Below are positions 26,801 to 35,741 of a stretch of DNA of 64,000 bases, piece by piece. The DNA comes from Candidatus Fraserbacteria bacterium (GTDB taxonomy: Bacteria; Bipolaricaulota; Bipolaricaulia; RBG-16-55-9; JAJCYT01): assembly GCA_029262795.1 (NCBI GenBank), contig JAJCYT010000025.1, forward strand, positions 23,264-87,263, written 5' to 3'. A program made the position numbers and the translations under genes. How positions within the stretch are numbered: position 1 is the first letter of the stretch; every line of letters begins with the position of its first letter. Under the pieces are notes generated by a model that saw only the letters and a list, made by a program, of their open reading frames with translations, was not told the origin of the DNA and made no database searches.

Positions 26801-29299
26801 ATGAGAATTTCAATTAACTGGCTGAAAGAATTGGTGGACTACGACATGCCCACCGGCGAGCTGGCCATGCGCCTCAACAACGCGGGGCTGGAACTGGCCG
26901 AAACCCATGTCTATGGTTCGCCCAAAGTGGCCGAAGGGCTGGAACTGCCTGAAAATCATCTCACCTGGGAAAACATTCGCCTGGGTGAAATCCTGGAAGT
27001 AAAAAAACATCCCGATGCGGATCGGCTTCGCATTGCGATTGTCGATTGCGGCGAGGGACCAAAGCAAAGTGTGACCGGAGCACCCAACATTGAAATAGGA
27101 ACCTCCGGCCAGAAAGTGGCTGTGGCGGTTCAAGGTGCAAAGATTTTCAATGCCTATAGCGAAGACCCAAACCCTGCACCGACCAAGGTTAAGCCTGCCA
27201 AGTTGCGCGGGGAAAAATCTGAAATCGTCCTTTGCTCCGAAAGAGAACTCACAATTTCTGAAGAACATGATGGGATTCTATTGTTGGAAACCGATGCGCC
27301 CATCGGCACGCCCATCAGTGATATTTTGGGTGATGTGGTGCTGGAAGTGGAGATTACGCCCAACATTGCTCGTTGCCTCAATATGGTTGGTGTGGCTCGC
27401 GAAGTGGCGGCCCTGGCTGGAGGCAAATTGATTGTGGGGGAGCCGGAATGGCAGGATGAGGGCGACCCTGTGGATGATCAGTTCAAGGTTGATATTGATG
27501 ATTCAGAAATGTGTGCCCGTTTTACCGGATCTGTTATTCGAGGCATCGAGATCAAACCGTCCCCCTTTTGGATGCGCTATCGCTTGACGCTGGCAGGCCA
27601 ACGCCCCATCAGCAACATTGTGGACATTACCAACTATGTGATGTTGGAATGGGGACAGCCGTTGCACGCCTACGATTACCACACGATTAAGCCCAAAGCT
27701 GGTGAAGATGTGCCATACATCCTGGTGCGAAATGCGAAGGCAGGCGAAACCCTGGTGACGCTCGACAATCAGGAGCGCAAGCTGGATGAAGGTATTTTGT
27801 TGATCACGGATGGCAGTGGGCCAATTGGTCTGGCTGGTGTCATGGGTGGCCTGGACACCGAAGTCACGGACAGTACAAAAGATATTTTGCTGGAAGCGGC
27901 CAACTTCAACTTCATCAACAATCGACGTACTGCGCAAAAACTGAAACTGTTCAGCGAGGCTTCTAACCGATTCAGCAAAGGCTTGCCGCCTCACTTGAAT
28001 GAGCTTGGTCTCAAGCGCGCGGCTGACCTGATGCGTCAGTTGGCCGGTGGTACCATTGCCAAAGGGTTTGTGGACAATTATCCCAAGAAGCCTGAGCCCA
28101 CTGTGATTTTACTTCCAGGGAGAGAGGCAACCCGTTTGTTGGGTGTGGAACTCAGCGTTCAGGAAGTGGCCGATTTGCTCACGCCTTTGGGTTTCGAGTG
28201 TGAAATACAAGGCGATGATCTCAACGTTACTGTGCCATATAACCGAATTGACGTCAGCTTGCCGGCTGATCTGGTGGAAGAAGTGGCCCGTATGTTGGAT
28301 TACGACAAACTCCCCACCCGCATGTTGGCCGATGTGTTGCCGCCACAGCAAGCGAACCTGGCTTTGCAGGGCAAGCTCCGTGTGAAGCAGGTGTTGGCTC
28401 AATTGGGCTTGCAGGAGATTATTAACTATACGTTGACCAATCCAAAGACGGTGGAACTTTCCCATCCCAAAGGGTTGAAGGTGAATCCGGAAGCATTTGT
28501 GCAACTGGAAAACACATTGTCCAGCGAACGCAGCATCATGCGCCAGACCATGCTCCCGACCATGCTGGAGGTTGCCGAACGCAACTGGCGTTTTCAAGAT
28601 CGCGTGGGCATGTTCGAAATTGGCCGCGTGTTTTTGCCCCAACCCGGAGAAGTGTTGCCGCACGAACCGACTCATATCGGCATCATCCTGTTGGGTGATC
28701 GTGATGAACTGTCCTGGATTCAGGACGAAGGCAAGCTCGATTTCTTTGATTTGAAAGGCATGGTCGATGGCCTGCTGGCCGGATTAAACATTCACGATGC
28801 CGACTTCAAACCCACACAGCATGATATGTTCCATCCGGGCCGTTGTGCCGAACTGCGTCTGGTCGAAGATGCGGTGGGTGTGTTTGGTGAACTGCACCCC
28901 CGTGTGGCCGAAGCGTTTGATCTGGAAGGCCGTGTTTGCGCTGCGGAGTTCACTTTGGATGCGCTGATTGCCCATGTGCCGGACATTCCAGATTACACTC
29001 CACCCCCACGTTACCCTTCGGTGGTGCAGGACATTGCTTTGGTGGTGGATCAAAGTGTGCCCAATGACGAAGTGGAATCGTTGATTTTGGATTTAGGTCA
29101 GCCTTTGTTGCAAACCACAAAACTGTTTGATGTCTACACAGGCGAACATGTGGCCGATGGCAAACGCAGCCTGGCCTACTCATTGACCTATCAAGCCTCA
29201 GATCGCACCCTCACCGACGATGAAGTGACTCAGGTGCATGAGCAAATTCAAAAAGGATTGCAGGAGCAACTCAGTGCCGAAATTCGTGGTTTAGGGTGA
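26801..29299 (+). CDS. pheT: Phenylalanyl-tRNA synthetase beta subunit
   Basis: MRISINWLKELVDY; PNIARCLNMVGVAREVAALAGG; C-terminal anticodon-binding fold PPPRYPSVVQDIALVVD. Confidence 0.97.
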   Translation: MRISINWLKELVDYDMPTGELAMRLNNAGLELAETHVYGSPKVAEGLELPENHLTWENIRLGEILEVKKHPDADRLRIAIVDCGEGPKQSVTGAPNIEIGTSGQKVAVAVQGAKIFNAYSEDPNPAPTKVKPAKLRGEKSEIVLCSERELTISEEHDGILLLETDAPIGTPISDILGDVVLEVEITPNIARCLNMVGVAREVAALAGGKLIVGEPEWQDEGDPVDDQFKVDIDDSEMCARFTGSVIRGIEIKPSPFWMRYRLTLAGQRPISNIVDITNYVMLEWGQPLHAYDYHTIKPKAGEDVPYILVRNAKAGETLVTLDNQERKLDEGILLITDGSGPIGLAGVMGGLDTEVTDSTKDILLEAANFNFINNRRTAQKLKLFSEASNRFSKGLPPHLNELGLKRAADLMRQLAGGTIAKGFVDNYPKKPEPTVILLPGREATRLLGVELSVQEVADLLTPLGFECEIQGDDLNVTVPYNRIDVSLPADLVEEVARMLDYDKLPTRMLADVLPPQQANLALQGKLRVKQVLAQLGLQEIINYTLTNPKTVELSHPKGLKVNPEAFVQLENTLSSERSIMRQTMLPTMLEVAERNWRFQDRVGMFEIGRVFLPQPGEVLPHEPTHIGIILLGDRDELSWIQDEGKLDFFDLKGMVDGLLAGLNIHDADFKPTQHDMFHPGRCAELRLVEDAVGVFGELHPRVAEAFDLEGRVCAAEFTLDALIAHVPDIPDYTPPPRYPSVVQDIALVVDQSVPNDEVESLILDLGQPLLQTTKLFDVYTGEHVADGKRSLAYSLTYQASDRTLTDDEVTQVHEQIQKGLQEQLSAEIRGLG

Positions 29300-29338
29300 A
29301 GGCATCATAAACAGGAAATTTTGAAAACAGAGTAGAAA

Positions 29339-29370
29339 GATGAGGCCCTAAATTTAATGAGGGCCTCATC
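29339..29370. terminator. Terminator downstream of pheT, bidirectional
   Basis: GATGAGGCCCT-aaatttaatg-AGGGCCTCATC then CCTTATTTT. Confidence 0.85.
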
Positions 29371-29377
29371 CCTTATT

Positions 29378-29791
29378 TTAAAAAGAAGCGCTTACACCAA
29401 TATAAGGCACAAAATAAATGACGCCAATATCTACATTTAGCATGCTGGTTCCATCATCATTCATGGAAACTGGATATCGGAATCCGGCTTCCAAATAAGG
29501 CAGAATGATGACAACGGTTCCCCATCCCCAGAAAAAATTGAACTGATCGGGTTTCAGTCCCCCAGGAAATGTTTTCCAACTAAACCCTAGCCCAAAGTTA
29601 ATTCCAGAAGCGGTTTGAATTAACCCCTCATCATTAAAGGAATGCCAGCCTATGGTGGGCAACGATAGCCCAATTTCCATATCCGGCTCATTGTCTTGAG
29701 CCATCACAACCGGAGCCATCAAAAAAACAAACAACGCAAGGCACACCAAGCAGAATTTTTTTGCATTAAAACAGCCTCCTATATTTTGCAT
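29378..29791 (-). CDS. Small exported/outer-membrane-like hypothetical protein
   Basis: Signal peptide CLALFVFLMAPVVMAQ; aromatic, beta-like C-terminal half ending in F. Confidence 0.5.
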   Translation of the reverse strand: MQNIGGCFNAKKFCLVCLALFVFLMAPVVMAQDNEPDMEIGLSLPTIGWHSFNDEGLIQTASGINFGLGFSWKTFPGGLKPDQFNFFWGWGTVVIILPYLEAGFRYPVSMNDDGTSMLNVDIGVIYFVPYIGVSASF

Positions 29792-29916
29792 ATGATTTTA
29801 TGTCACATATGCGAAGACAAGAAATACATCAGTTTAACGCCAGGAGATTTAATTTTTGTATTTCGAGAATGTCGCATCAGAAAAGAAAAACAAACTTTGA
29901 ATCGTAGAAAATTAGA

Positions 29917-29946
29917 AAAGGGCGGACGTGGTGGCGTCCGCCCTTT
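29917..29946 (-). terminator. Strong terminator hairpin
   Basis: AAAGGGCGGACG-tggtgg-CGTCCGCCCTTT, 12-bp stem; minus strand tail TCTAATTTTC. Confidence 0.75.
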
Positions 29947-30130
29947 AGTTCAAATGGGAACACACTCGAACCCCAAGTCCAACATCGATGCATCACACCT
30001 AAAGTCTGTTCCCTCGAATCGTCCACTTCACTGTGGTGTGATGATTTTGCCCAAGATGTTGGTCTGTTCCTCTCTGGTTACGTCACCAGCCAGAGGGCAA
30101 CCCAATTGGTTGGACCCTCTGAACTGGCAA
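29947..30130 (-). ncRNA. Candidate structured RNA (or structured 3' UTR) ending at the terminator 29917-29946
   Basis: Nested helices 29957-62/30065-70, 29979-86/30055-62 and 29991-99/30035-43, plus long hairpin 30086-30127. Confidence 0.5.
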
Positions 30131-30171
30131 ACAGGCAGATTGCGGAAAGGTTTCCCTTTTCCCTCAAAAAG

Positions 30172-30270
30172 TCACCAAAGTAATAAATTTGCTTGGCCAA
30201 AGATGCCAAACAACATTAAAGCCATTCCTAAAAGAATTAAAAAGCCAATGGTTTGTTTGGTTTTAAGCAT
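30172..30270 (-). CDS. 32-aa single-TM small protein MLKTKQTIGFLILLGMALMLFGIFGQANLLLW
   Basis: GGGGAG upstream of ATG; hydrophobic segment; nested in listed ORF 30172..30378. Confidence 0.5.
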   Translation of the reverse strand: MLKTKQTIGFLILLGMALMLFGIFGQANLLLW

Positions 30271-30466
30271 GCACTCTCCCCGAGTTAGGCCTTTGATGAA
30301 TCGCTGTGGTGTATCAAACCCCATACCTCTATAAGTATGGCAAAAGTATAAATCCACCAAAGTCCAATCATCGTCCAAACAAAGTTACAAAATGGTTCAA
30401 TTTTAAAAGAGTTGTTTTTGACCATTGGAAAGTTTTCTAGGGGAGAGAAAAGGTTTTGCCGTTCGA

Positions 30467-31174
30467 TTACTGGGGTTTCAGCCCCTGATGAATCAAGGCG
30501 ATGCCCCCTTGGAAAGAACGAATGCCAATGTCCTGAAAACCAATGGAACGCATTAGGTCACTCAAATCTTCGCGGGCAGGAAAGTCGCGGATGGATTGAT
30601 CAAGGTATTGGTAGGCGTCTTTTTTGCCAGTGATCCAGCCGCCGATGTGGGGCAGGATGTTTTTCAGATACCACAAATAAAGTTTGCCCCAAATGCCTTT
30701 TGGGAGCGAAAATTCCAGAATCAACAATTGGCCGCCTGGTTTGAGCACACGAAACATTTCGCGCAAACCTTGTTCATAGTTGGGCAGATTTCTCAACCCG
30801 AATGCGATGGTGGCCAGATCGAACTGATGATCTGGGTAGGGTAATTCCAGCACATTGCCTTCGTCATAATTGATGCGGTGGTCGAAGCCGATGTGCTTGG
30901 TTTTATCGGCGGCGATGGCCAGCATTTTGTCCGAAATGTCGATGCCGGTTACCTGGATATCGGCAGCCTTGGCAAAATCCAGGGCAAGATCACCCGTACC
31001 TGTGCAAAGATCCAGCAGATGTTGTCCTGCTTGAGGATTGGCCCAACGAACCACCGCTTTGCGCCAGCGTTTGTCCTGGTTCAGGCTCAGTAAATGATTG
31101 GCCAGATCGTAACGGTGGGCCAGGGAAGAAAACATCTTCCCAATCTCTTGAGGGTTTTTATCCAGTGTGGACAT
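30467..31174 (-). CDS. ubiE: Ubiquinone/menaquinone biosynthesis methyltransferase
   Basis: LLDLCTGTGDLALDFAK; TIAFGLRNLPNYEQGLREMFRVLKPGGQL. Confidence 0.9.
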   Translation of the reverse strand: MSTLDKNPQEIGKMFSSLAHRYDLANHLLSLNQDKRWRKAVVRWANPQAGQHLLDLCTGTGDLALDFAKAADIQVTGIDISDKMLAIAADKTKHIGFDHRINYDEGNVLELPYPDHQFDLATIAFGLRNLPNYEQGLREMFRVLKPGGQLLILEFSLPKGIWGKLYLWYLKNILPHIGGWITGKKDAYQYLDQSIRDFPAREDLSDLMRSIGFQDIGIRSFQGGIALIHQGLKPQ

Positions 31175-31179
31175 GAATG

Positions 31180-31575
31180 CTATTCGGATAGTTGAGGCTT
31201 TTTCGGTTGGTGCAGCCCTTTGATCTCCACTTCAACGTTTGCCACTTCCACACCGGCCAACTGACGCACGCGTTCGCGCACGGTGGCGATGGCGGCCTTG
31301 GCCACGGTATCGAGCTTGAGGCCATATTCGATGATGAGGTGAAGCTTTACATTCAATGCACCTTCTTCATCGCTGGCAATGTGGAGGTCGGAATGTTCGC
31401 GTGCGGCTTTGGAAAACACGCCCAGCACGCCGTTTTCGCTCAGTGGAGTGAGGCCATAGATGCCCTGAACTTCGCCTAAAGCGCCGCGAACCACGGCGGC
31501 AATGGCTTGGTCGGAAATAAAAATCTCTCCGCGTGGACTGCTGGTCGTCTGCTCAAGTTTGGTAGCCATGTTCAT
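31180..31575 (-). CDS. Asp23/Gls24 family protein
   Basis: GEIFISDQAIAAVVRGALGEVQGIYGL...VKLHLIIEYGLKLDTVAKAAIATVRERVRQLAGVEVANVEVEIKGL. Confidence 0.85.
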   Translation of the reverse strand: MNMATKLEQTTSSPRGEIFISDQAIAAVVRGALGEVQGIYGLTPLSENGVLGVFSKAAREHSDLHIASDEEGALNVKLHLIIEYGLKLDTVAKAAIATVRERVRQLAGVEVANVEVEIKGLHQPKKPQLSE

Positions 31576-31593
31576 AATATCTCTTTATCCCTT

Positions 31594-32460
31594 TTAATTG
31601 TTACGGAGAAGCAGGTTGTTTGCAAGTGACTTTAGCCACATTGCCCCATCTCCTAAAGGCTCTATACATTTACACGCGGCTGCGTTTAAGGTTTCAGCCT
31701 GCTGTCTGATCTCTGTTTCATCCAGATAATCGTACATGGAGGCGTTGTGATTTTCATCCTGATCCTTGTCCAGTAAATCGTCCACCAGCTGATAGGTTTG
31801 CCCCAACAACAGACCAAACTCCGATAGCCTTTTTATTGATGATGCCTCAGCGTCGGCCAAAATAGCGCCGACTTTCGTTGCCGCCGAGAGGAGTGCGCCA
31901 GTTTTGAGATCCTGCATCTGTCTCAAGTCATCAGCACTCTGGAACTTCTGTTGTAAATCTAAATACTGCCCGCCGACCATCCCCTGTGACCCAAGCGCCT
32001 GAGACAGTGTGGTCATCACCTGGATCACTTTTTCCGGAGAACTGTATTGCGTCTGCCGTTTGGCCAGCCATTCAAAGCCGAGCGTGAGCAACGCATCCCC
32101 GACGAGGATGGCGTTGGCTTCCCCAAAGCGAACATGAAGCGTGGGCTTGCCGCGTCGCTCTTCATCATCGTCCATGGCCGGCAGATCATCATGGACAAGC
32201 GAATAGGCATGAAACAATTCCACCGCACACGCTGTGGGCAACGCATGTTCAGGGTTTGCACCAAGGGCTTCGCAAGCGGCCAGGACGAGCACGGCACGGA
32301 TTTTCTTCCCGCCCTCAGTGGCATAACGAATCGCTTCATGAAGCTGTGCGGCTTTTGGGAAAGTATTGGCATCAGGCAAATGCGCATTCAAATAGGCATC
32401 GACTTCCAAGCGATAATGGATGAGTTGTTGCTCGAAGATGTTTATGGTTGAATCAGACAT
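31594..32460 (-). CDS. ispA: Polyprenyl (farnesyl/geranylgeranyl) diphosphate synthase
   Basis: FARM-like DDLPAMDDDEERRGKPTLH; second motif DDLLD. Confidence 0.9.
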   Translation of the reverse strand: MSDSTINIFEQQLIHYRLEVDAYLNAHLPDANTFPKAAQLHEAIRYATEGGKKIRAVLVLAACEALGANPEHALPTACAVELFHAYSLVHDDLPAMDDDEERRGKPTLHVRFGEANAILVGDALLTLGFEWLAKRQTQYSSPEKVIQVMTTLSQALGSQGMVGGQYLDLQQKFQSADDLRQMQDLKTGALLSAATKVGAILADAEASSIKRLSEFGLLLGQTYQLVDDLLDKDQDENHNASMYDYLDETEIRQQAETLNAAACKCIEPLGDGAMWLKSLANNLLLRNN

Positions 32461-33968
32461 TGCCCTGTCATTTCCTCTGGTTGTTTGATGTCGAGCAGGT
32501 GAAGCACGGTTGGGGCCACGTCGCCCAGTTTGCCTCCCGCATCGAGCGTCAAATCTTGCGAGCCAACATAGATCAGTGGCACCGGATTGGTGGTGTGCGC
32601 TGTGTGAGGTGATCCGTCAGGTTGCAGCATCACTTCCGCATTGCCGTGATCGGCCACAATCAGAGCATCACCGTTGATGTGTTTAATGGCATCAAGAATC
32701 TTGCTGAGTCCCACGTCCGTTGCTTCCACTGCGTTGATGGCTGCGGGGATAACGCCGGTGTGGCCCACCATATCTGGGTTGGCAAAATTAATCAGCACAA
32801 ACGCATACTCTCCAGAGCTGATACGATCAACCGCTGCCTGTGTGACGCTTGCGGAACTCATCTCTGGTTGCAAATCATAAGTAGGTACCTTGGGAGATGG
32901 GATCAGTTGCTGATCTTCTCCGTCAAAAGGTGCTTCCCGTCCGTTGTTGAAAAAGTAAGTGACGTGTGCGTATTTTTCAGTTTCAGCCAGGCGGAATTGT
33001 TTCAATCCGCTATCAGCGATGACTTCGCCCAAAATATTTTTGAGCCGATCCTGCGGCGGATAAGCCACTTCGATATCCAGGTTTGATTCATACTTCGTCA
33101 TCCCGACATAGTGAAGCTTCGGTTTCGGCCCACGATCAAACCCATCAAAGGTTTCGTCCGTGAAGGCGTGTGAAATCTGGCGCGCACGGTCCGGGCGGAA
33201 ATTGAAGAAAATCACCACATCATCGTCCTGAATTGATCCACCTGTATCGAGGATGATGGGTTTGATAAATTCGTCTGTCTCACCTTGTTCGTATTGTTGA
33301 CGGATTGCGGCTTCGGCAGAATTCTCCCAAGCAGTCCCCGCACCCTGACGCAGGGCACGATAGGAAAGTTCTGTTCGTTCCCAACGCTTGTCTCGATCCA
33401 TCACCCAATAGCGCCCGATGATAGTGGCGACTTTTCCATGTGAGAAATTCAGTTCATCTAACTTTTGCTGAACGGTTGCCAAATAATCTGCACCACCTGT
33501 GGGAATGGTATCTCGTCCGTCGAGGAATGCGTGGATGAAAACAGTTTCCAATTCTTGGTTTTTTGCCATTTCAAGCAAGGCAAGTAAATGGGTGAGTTGG
33601 CTGTGAACACCGCCATCAGAAACCAGTCCCATCAAGTGAAGTCGTTTGCCTTTGGCTTTTTTCATGGCTTCGAGTAACACTTGATTCTGGAAAAACTCAC
33701 CCTCTCGAATCTGCTTGCTAATCAACGTTGATGGCTGATACACCACGCGACCTGCACCCAAATTGGTGTGGCCGACTTCGGAGTTGCCCATCTGCCCGTC
33801 CGGTAGACCGACAGCCTCGCCGGAGGCATCCAGTGTGGTGTGCGGACACTCTTTCCAGATTCGATCAAATGTGGGCGTGTGTGCGGCTTCCACTGCATTG
33901 CCCGGTCCGGGAGCGGTCAGCCCCCATCCATCCAAAATGATCAAAGCAACTGTTTTATCCGCATTCAT
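32442..33968 (-). CDS. gpmI: 2,3-bisphosphoglycerate-independent phosphoglycerate mutase
   Basis: LIILDGWG; LPDGQMGNSEVGHTNLGAGR; NFANPDMVGHTG; VADHGNAE. Confidence 0.96.
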   Translation of the reverse strand: MNADKTVALIILDGWGLTAPGPGNAVEAAHTPTFDRIWKECPHTTLDASGEAVGLPDGQMGNSEVGHTNLGAGRVVYQPSTLISKQIREGEFFQNQVLLEAMKKAKGKRLHLMGLVSDGGVHSQLTHLLALLEMAKNQELETVFIHAFLDGRDTIPTGGADYLATVQQKLDELNFSHGKVATIIGRYWVMDRDKRWERTELSYRALRQGAGTAWENSAEAAIRQQYEQGETDEFIKPIILDTGGSIQDDDVVIFFNFRPDRARQISHAFTDETFDGFDRGPKPKLHYVGMTKYESNLDIEVAYPPQDRLKNILGEVIADSGLKQFRLAETEKYAHVTYFFNNGREAPFDGEDQQLIPSPKVPTYDLQPEMSSASVTQAAVDRISSGEYAFVLINFANPDMVGHTGVIPAAINAVEATDVGLSKILDAIKHINGDALIVADHGNAEVMLQPDGSPHTAHTTNPVPLIYVGSQDLTLDAGGKLGDVAPTVLHLLDIKQPEEMTGQCLIQP

Positions 33969-34086
33969 GGGCTTATTAAATCATGGGGCAATGGGTTTTA
34001 CAAACTCAACTTACAATACGAATATGGCGTGTTTTGCCCCGCCTGACACCTTGACGCTAAGGGTTGCGAGAGAGTACAAAGCATGA

Positions 34087-34437
34087 ATGAACGCCCCAAA
34101 AATCGTTATGTATGGCGAGCCAGGATGCCCGGATGTGTACATTGCACAATGGATAATGAAGCTGTCCAACATAGATTACCATTACATTAATATTCAGGAA
34201 GATCAGTCTGCTGCTGCTGAAGTGCGCGACCACAATGATGGACGTGAAAAGGTGCCCACCATACAGTTTCCGGATGGCAGCATTCTTACAGAGCCTTCTG
34301 TTCATCAACTGCATCAAAAGCTTTCGCCTCTGGGATATAACATTGGATTGCTGGCATGGTTGATCGGTGCATGGCGTTGGCTGCTGTTTTGTGGGTTTGC
34401 GGTTTGGTTGTTGCTCGACATGCTTTCAAATTTTTAA
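34087..34437 (+). CDS. Glutaredoxin-like protein with C-terminal TM segment
   Basis: IVMYGEPGCPDVYIAQWIMKLSNIDY; KVPTIQFPDGSILTEPS; hydrophobic C-terminus. Confidence 0.75.
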   Translation: MNAPKIVMYGEPGCPDVYIAQWIMKLSNIDYHYINIQEDQSAAAEVRDHNDGREKVPTIQFPDGSILTEPSVHQLHQKLSPLGYNIGLLAWLIGAWRWLLFCGFAVWLLLDMLSNF

Positions 34438-34451
34438 CCCACTGAATTGAG

Positions 34452-35048
34452 TTATTGATCAACGTAATTTATACCAATCCCTCGCAGAAACAGAGGCAGC
34501 AGCGCTGGCAGCGATTCCTTAATTGGGTGTGGTTCTTTGAGAAACAACCAGCGAACCACCAATTCATTGAGGGCACCAAGCCACGCGTAGGCGGTGATCT
34601 TTGCGTTAAGCGGGGGAATCGAACCTTCGTCCACGGCTTCCTCCAAATAGCGTTCGATCAGGCTGGCGAACTTGTCGAACATTTCCAATCTTTTTTCTTC
34701 GAACTTGGGGAGGCCGTAGCCTTGGCGCAGTAGGATTTTTGCAAGGCGTCGGCGTTTGGACAGGGCCATCATCACGGCTTCCAGAGCAGCCTGGATTTTG
34801 GCGACTGCGCCTTTGTTTTTTTCGATTTCTTTTTCCACATCTTTGAGCAACGATTCCGCCAAGCGATCCAGCAATGCCATAAACAAGGTTTCCTTGCTGG
34901 GAAAATGAAAATACAGGCCGCCTTTGGATGTGTCCGATGCCACCACGATGTCGTCCATCAGGGAGTCGTGATAGCCTTTTTCGGAGAACACATCTTCGGC
35001 TGCGTTCAGGATTTTTTCGCGGGTGGCTGATTTGTCGCGCTTGCTCAT
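34452..35048 (-). CDS. TetR family transcriptional regulator
   Basis: REKILNAAEDVFSEKGYHDSLMDDIVVASDTSKGGLYFHFPSKETLF. Confidence 0.92.
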   Translation of the reverse strand: MSKRDKSATREKILNAAEDVFSEKGYHDSLMDDIVVASDTSKGGLYFHFPSKETLFMALLDRLAESLLKDVEKEIEKNKGAVAKIQAALEAVMMALSKRRRLAKILLRQGYGLPKFEEKRLEMFDKFASLIERYLEEAVDEGSIPPLNAKITAYAWLGALNELVVRWLFLKEPHPIKESLPALLPLFLRGIGINYVDQ

Positions 35049-35140
35049 GGATTCATTATATGCAGTGTGTCGAATGAGTTGTATCCAATGAATAACTACA
35101 GCTACCATAGAAGAACACACTCATCGTAAAGGGAGATTGG

Positions 35141-35698
35141 ATGTTTAGTAAAACACAAACTGAAACAAATGTAAATCGCAGGTCTTGGCTGAAGAAAATT
35201 GGTGTTGGCGCACTCGTTGGCGCGGCAGGCATGATAACATCTCGTAAGGCAACGGCGCAGACCACCGACGAGCAATCCATTTGGACGCACGGGACTGCGA
35301 CACAGGTGCAGTTTGCTGATCGGCTTGATCTGATCGAATATCGGTCCACAGGCGCATTTTTCAAGGGGCAGCCGGGCACCGACAACTGGTTCCATTTGCC
35401 GATTACCGTGCCTGTTTTTCTAAACGGTGGACGGCCTTCGGTCGTTGTGGCTCTTGTGGCTTTGAATACCTCTGATGGGGTATTTCTGCGTGAATCGCGA
35501 GTGAGCAATGGCGATCGCATTATTGGGATGTCACAAGACTTAAATGAGTCGGGCGAAGTGTTTCATCGCATCGAAATCACTGAGCCTGTGTTGTTTCTGG
35601 GTGTTAATATCTCCGTCCGTGTCGAGTTTTCCAATCTGACTGGCAGTTCAGAATTGGAGATCATCAGTGCAGGATTGGACATGAATGTGCCAGTCTGA
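35141..35698 (+). CDS. Tat-exported hypothetical protein
   Basis: NRRSWLKKIGVGALVGAAGMITSRKATAQ twin-arginine signal; no recognised domain. Confidence 0.6.
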   Translation: MFSKTQTETNVNRRSWLKKIGVGALVGAAGMITSRKATAQTTDEQSIWTHGTATQVQFADRLDLIEYRSTGAFFKGQPGTDNWFHLPITVPVFLNGGRPSVVVALVALNTSDGVFLRESRVSNGDRIIGMSQDLNESGEVFHRIEITEPVLFLGVNISVRVEFSNLTGSSELEIISAGLDMNVPV

Positions 35699-35741
35699 GG
35701 TCGGCCAGCGGTCCGCTCCGCTATTGGCACTTCATTGAATG

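Noticed and set aside
29696-30334. 212-aa plus-strand ORF
   Set aside because: Runs antisense through the start of a signal-peptide gene, across a perfect terminator hairpin and the structured RNA; composition not protein-like.
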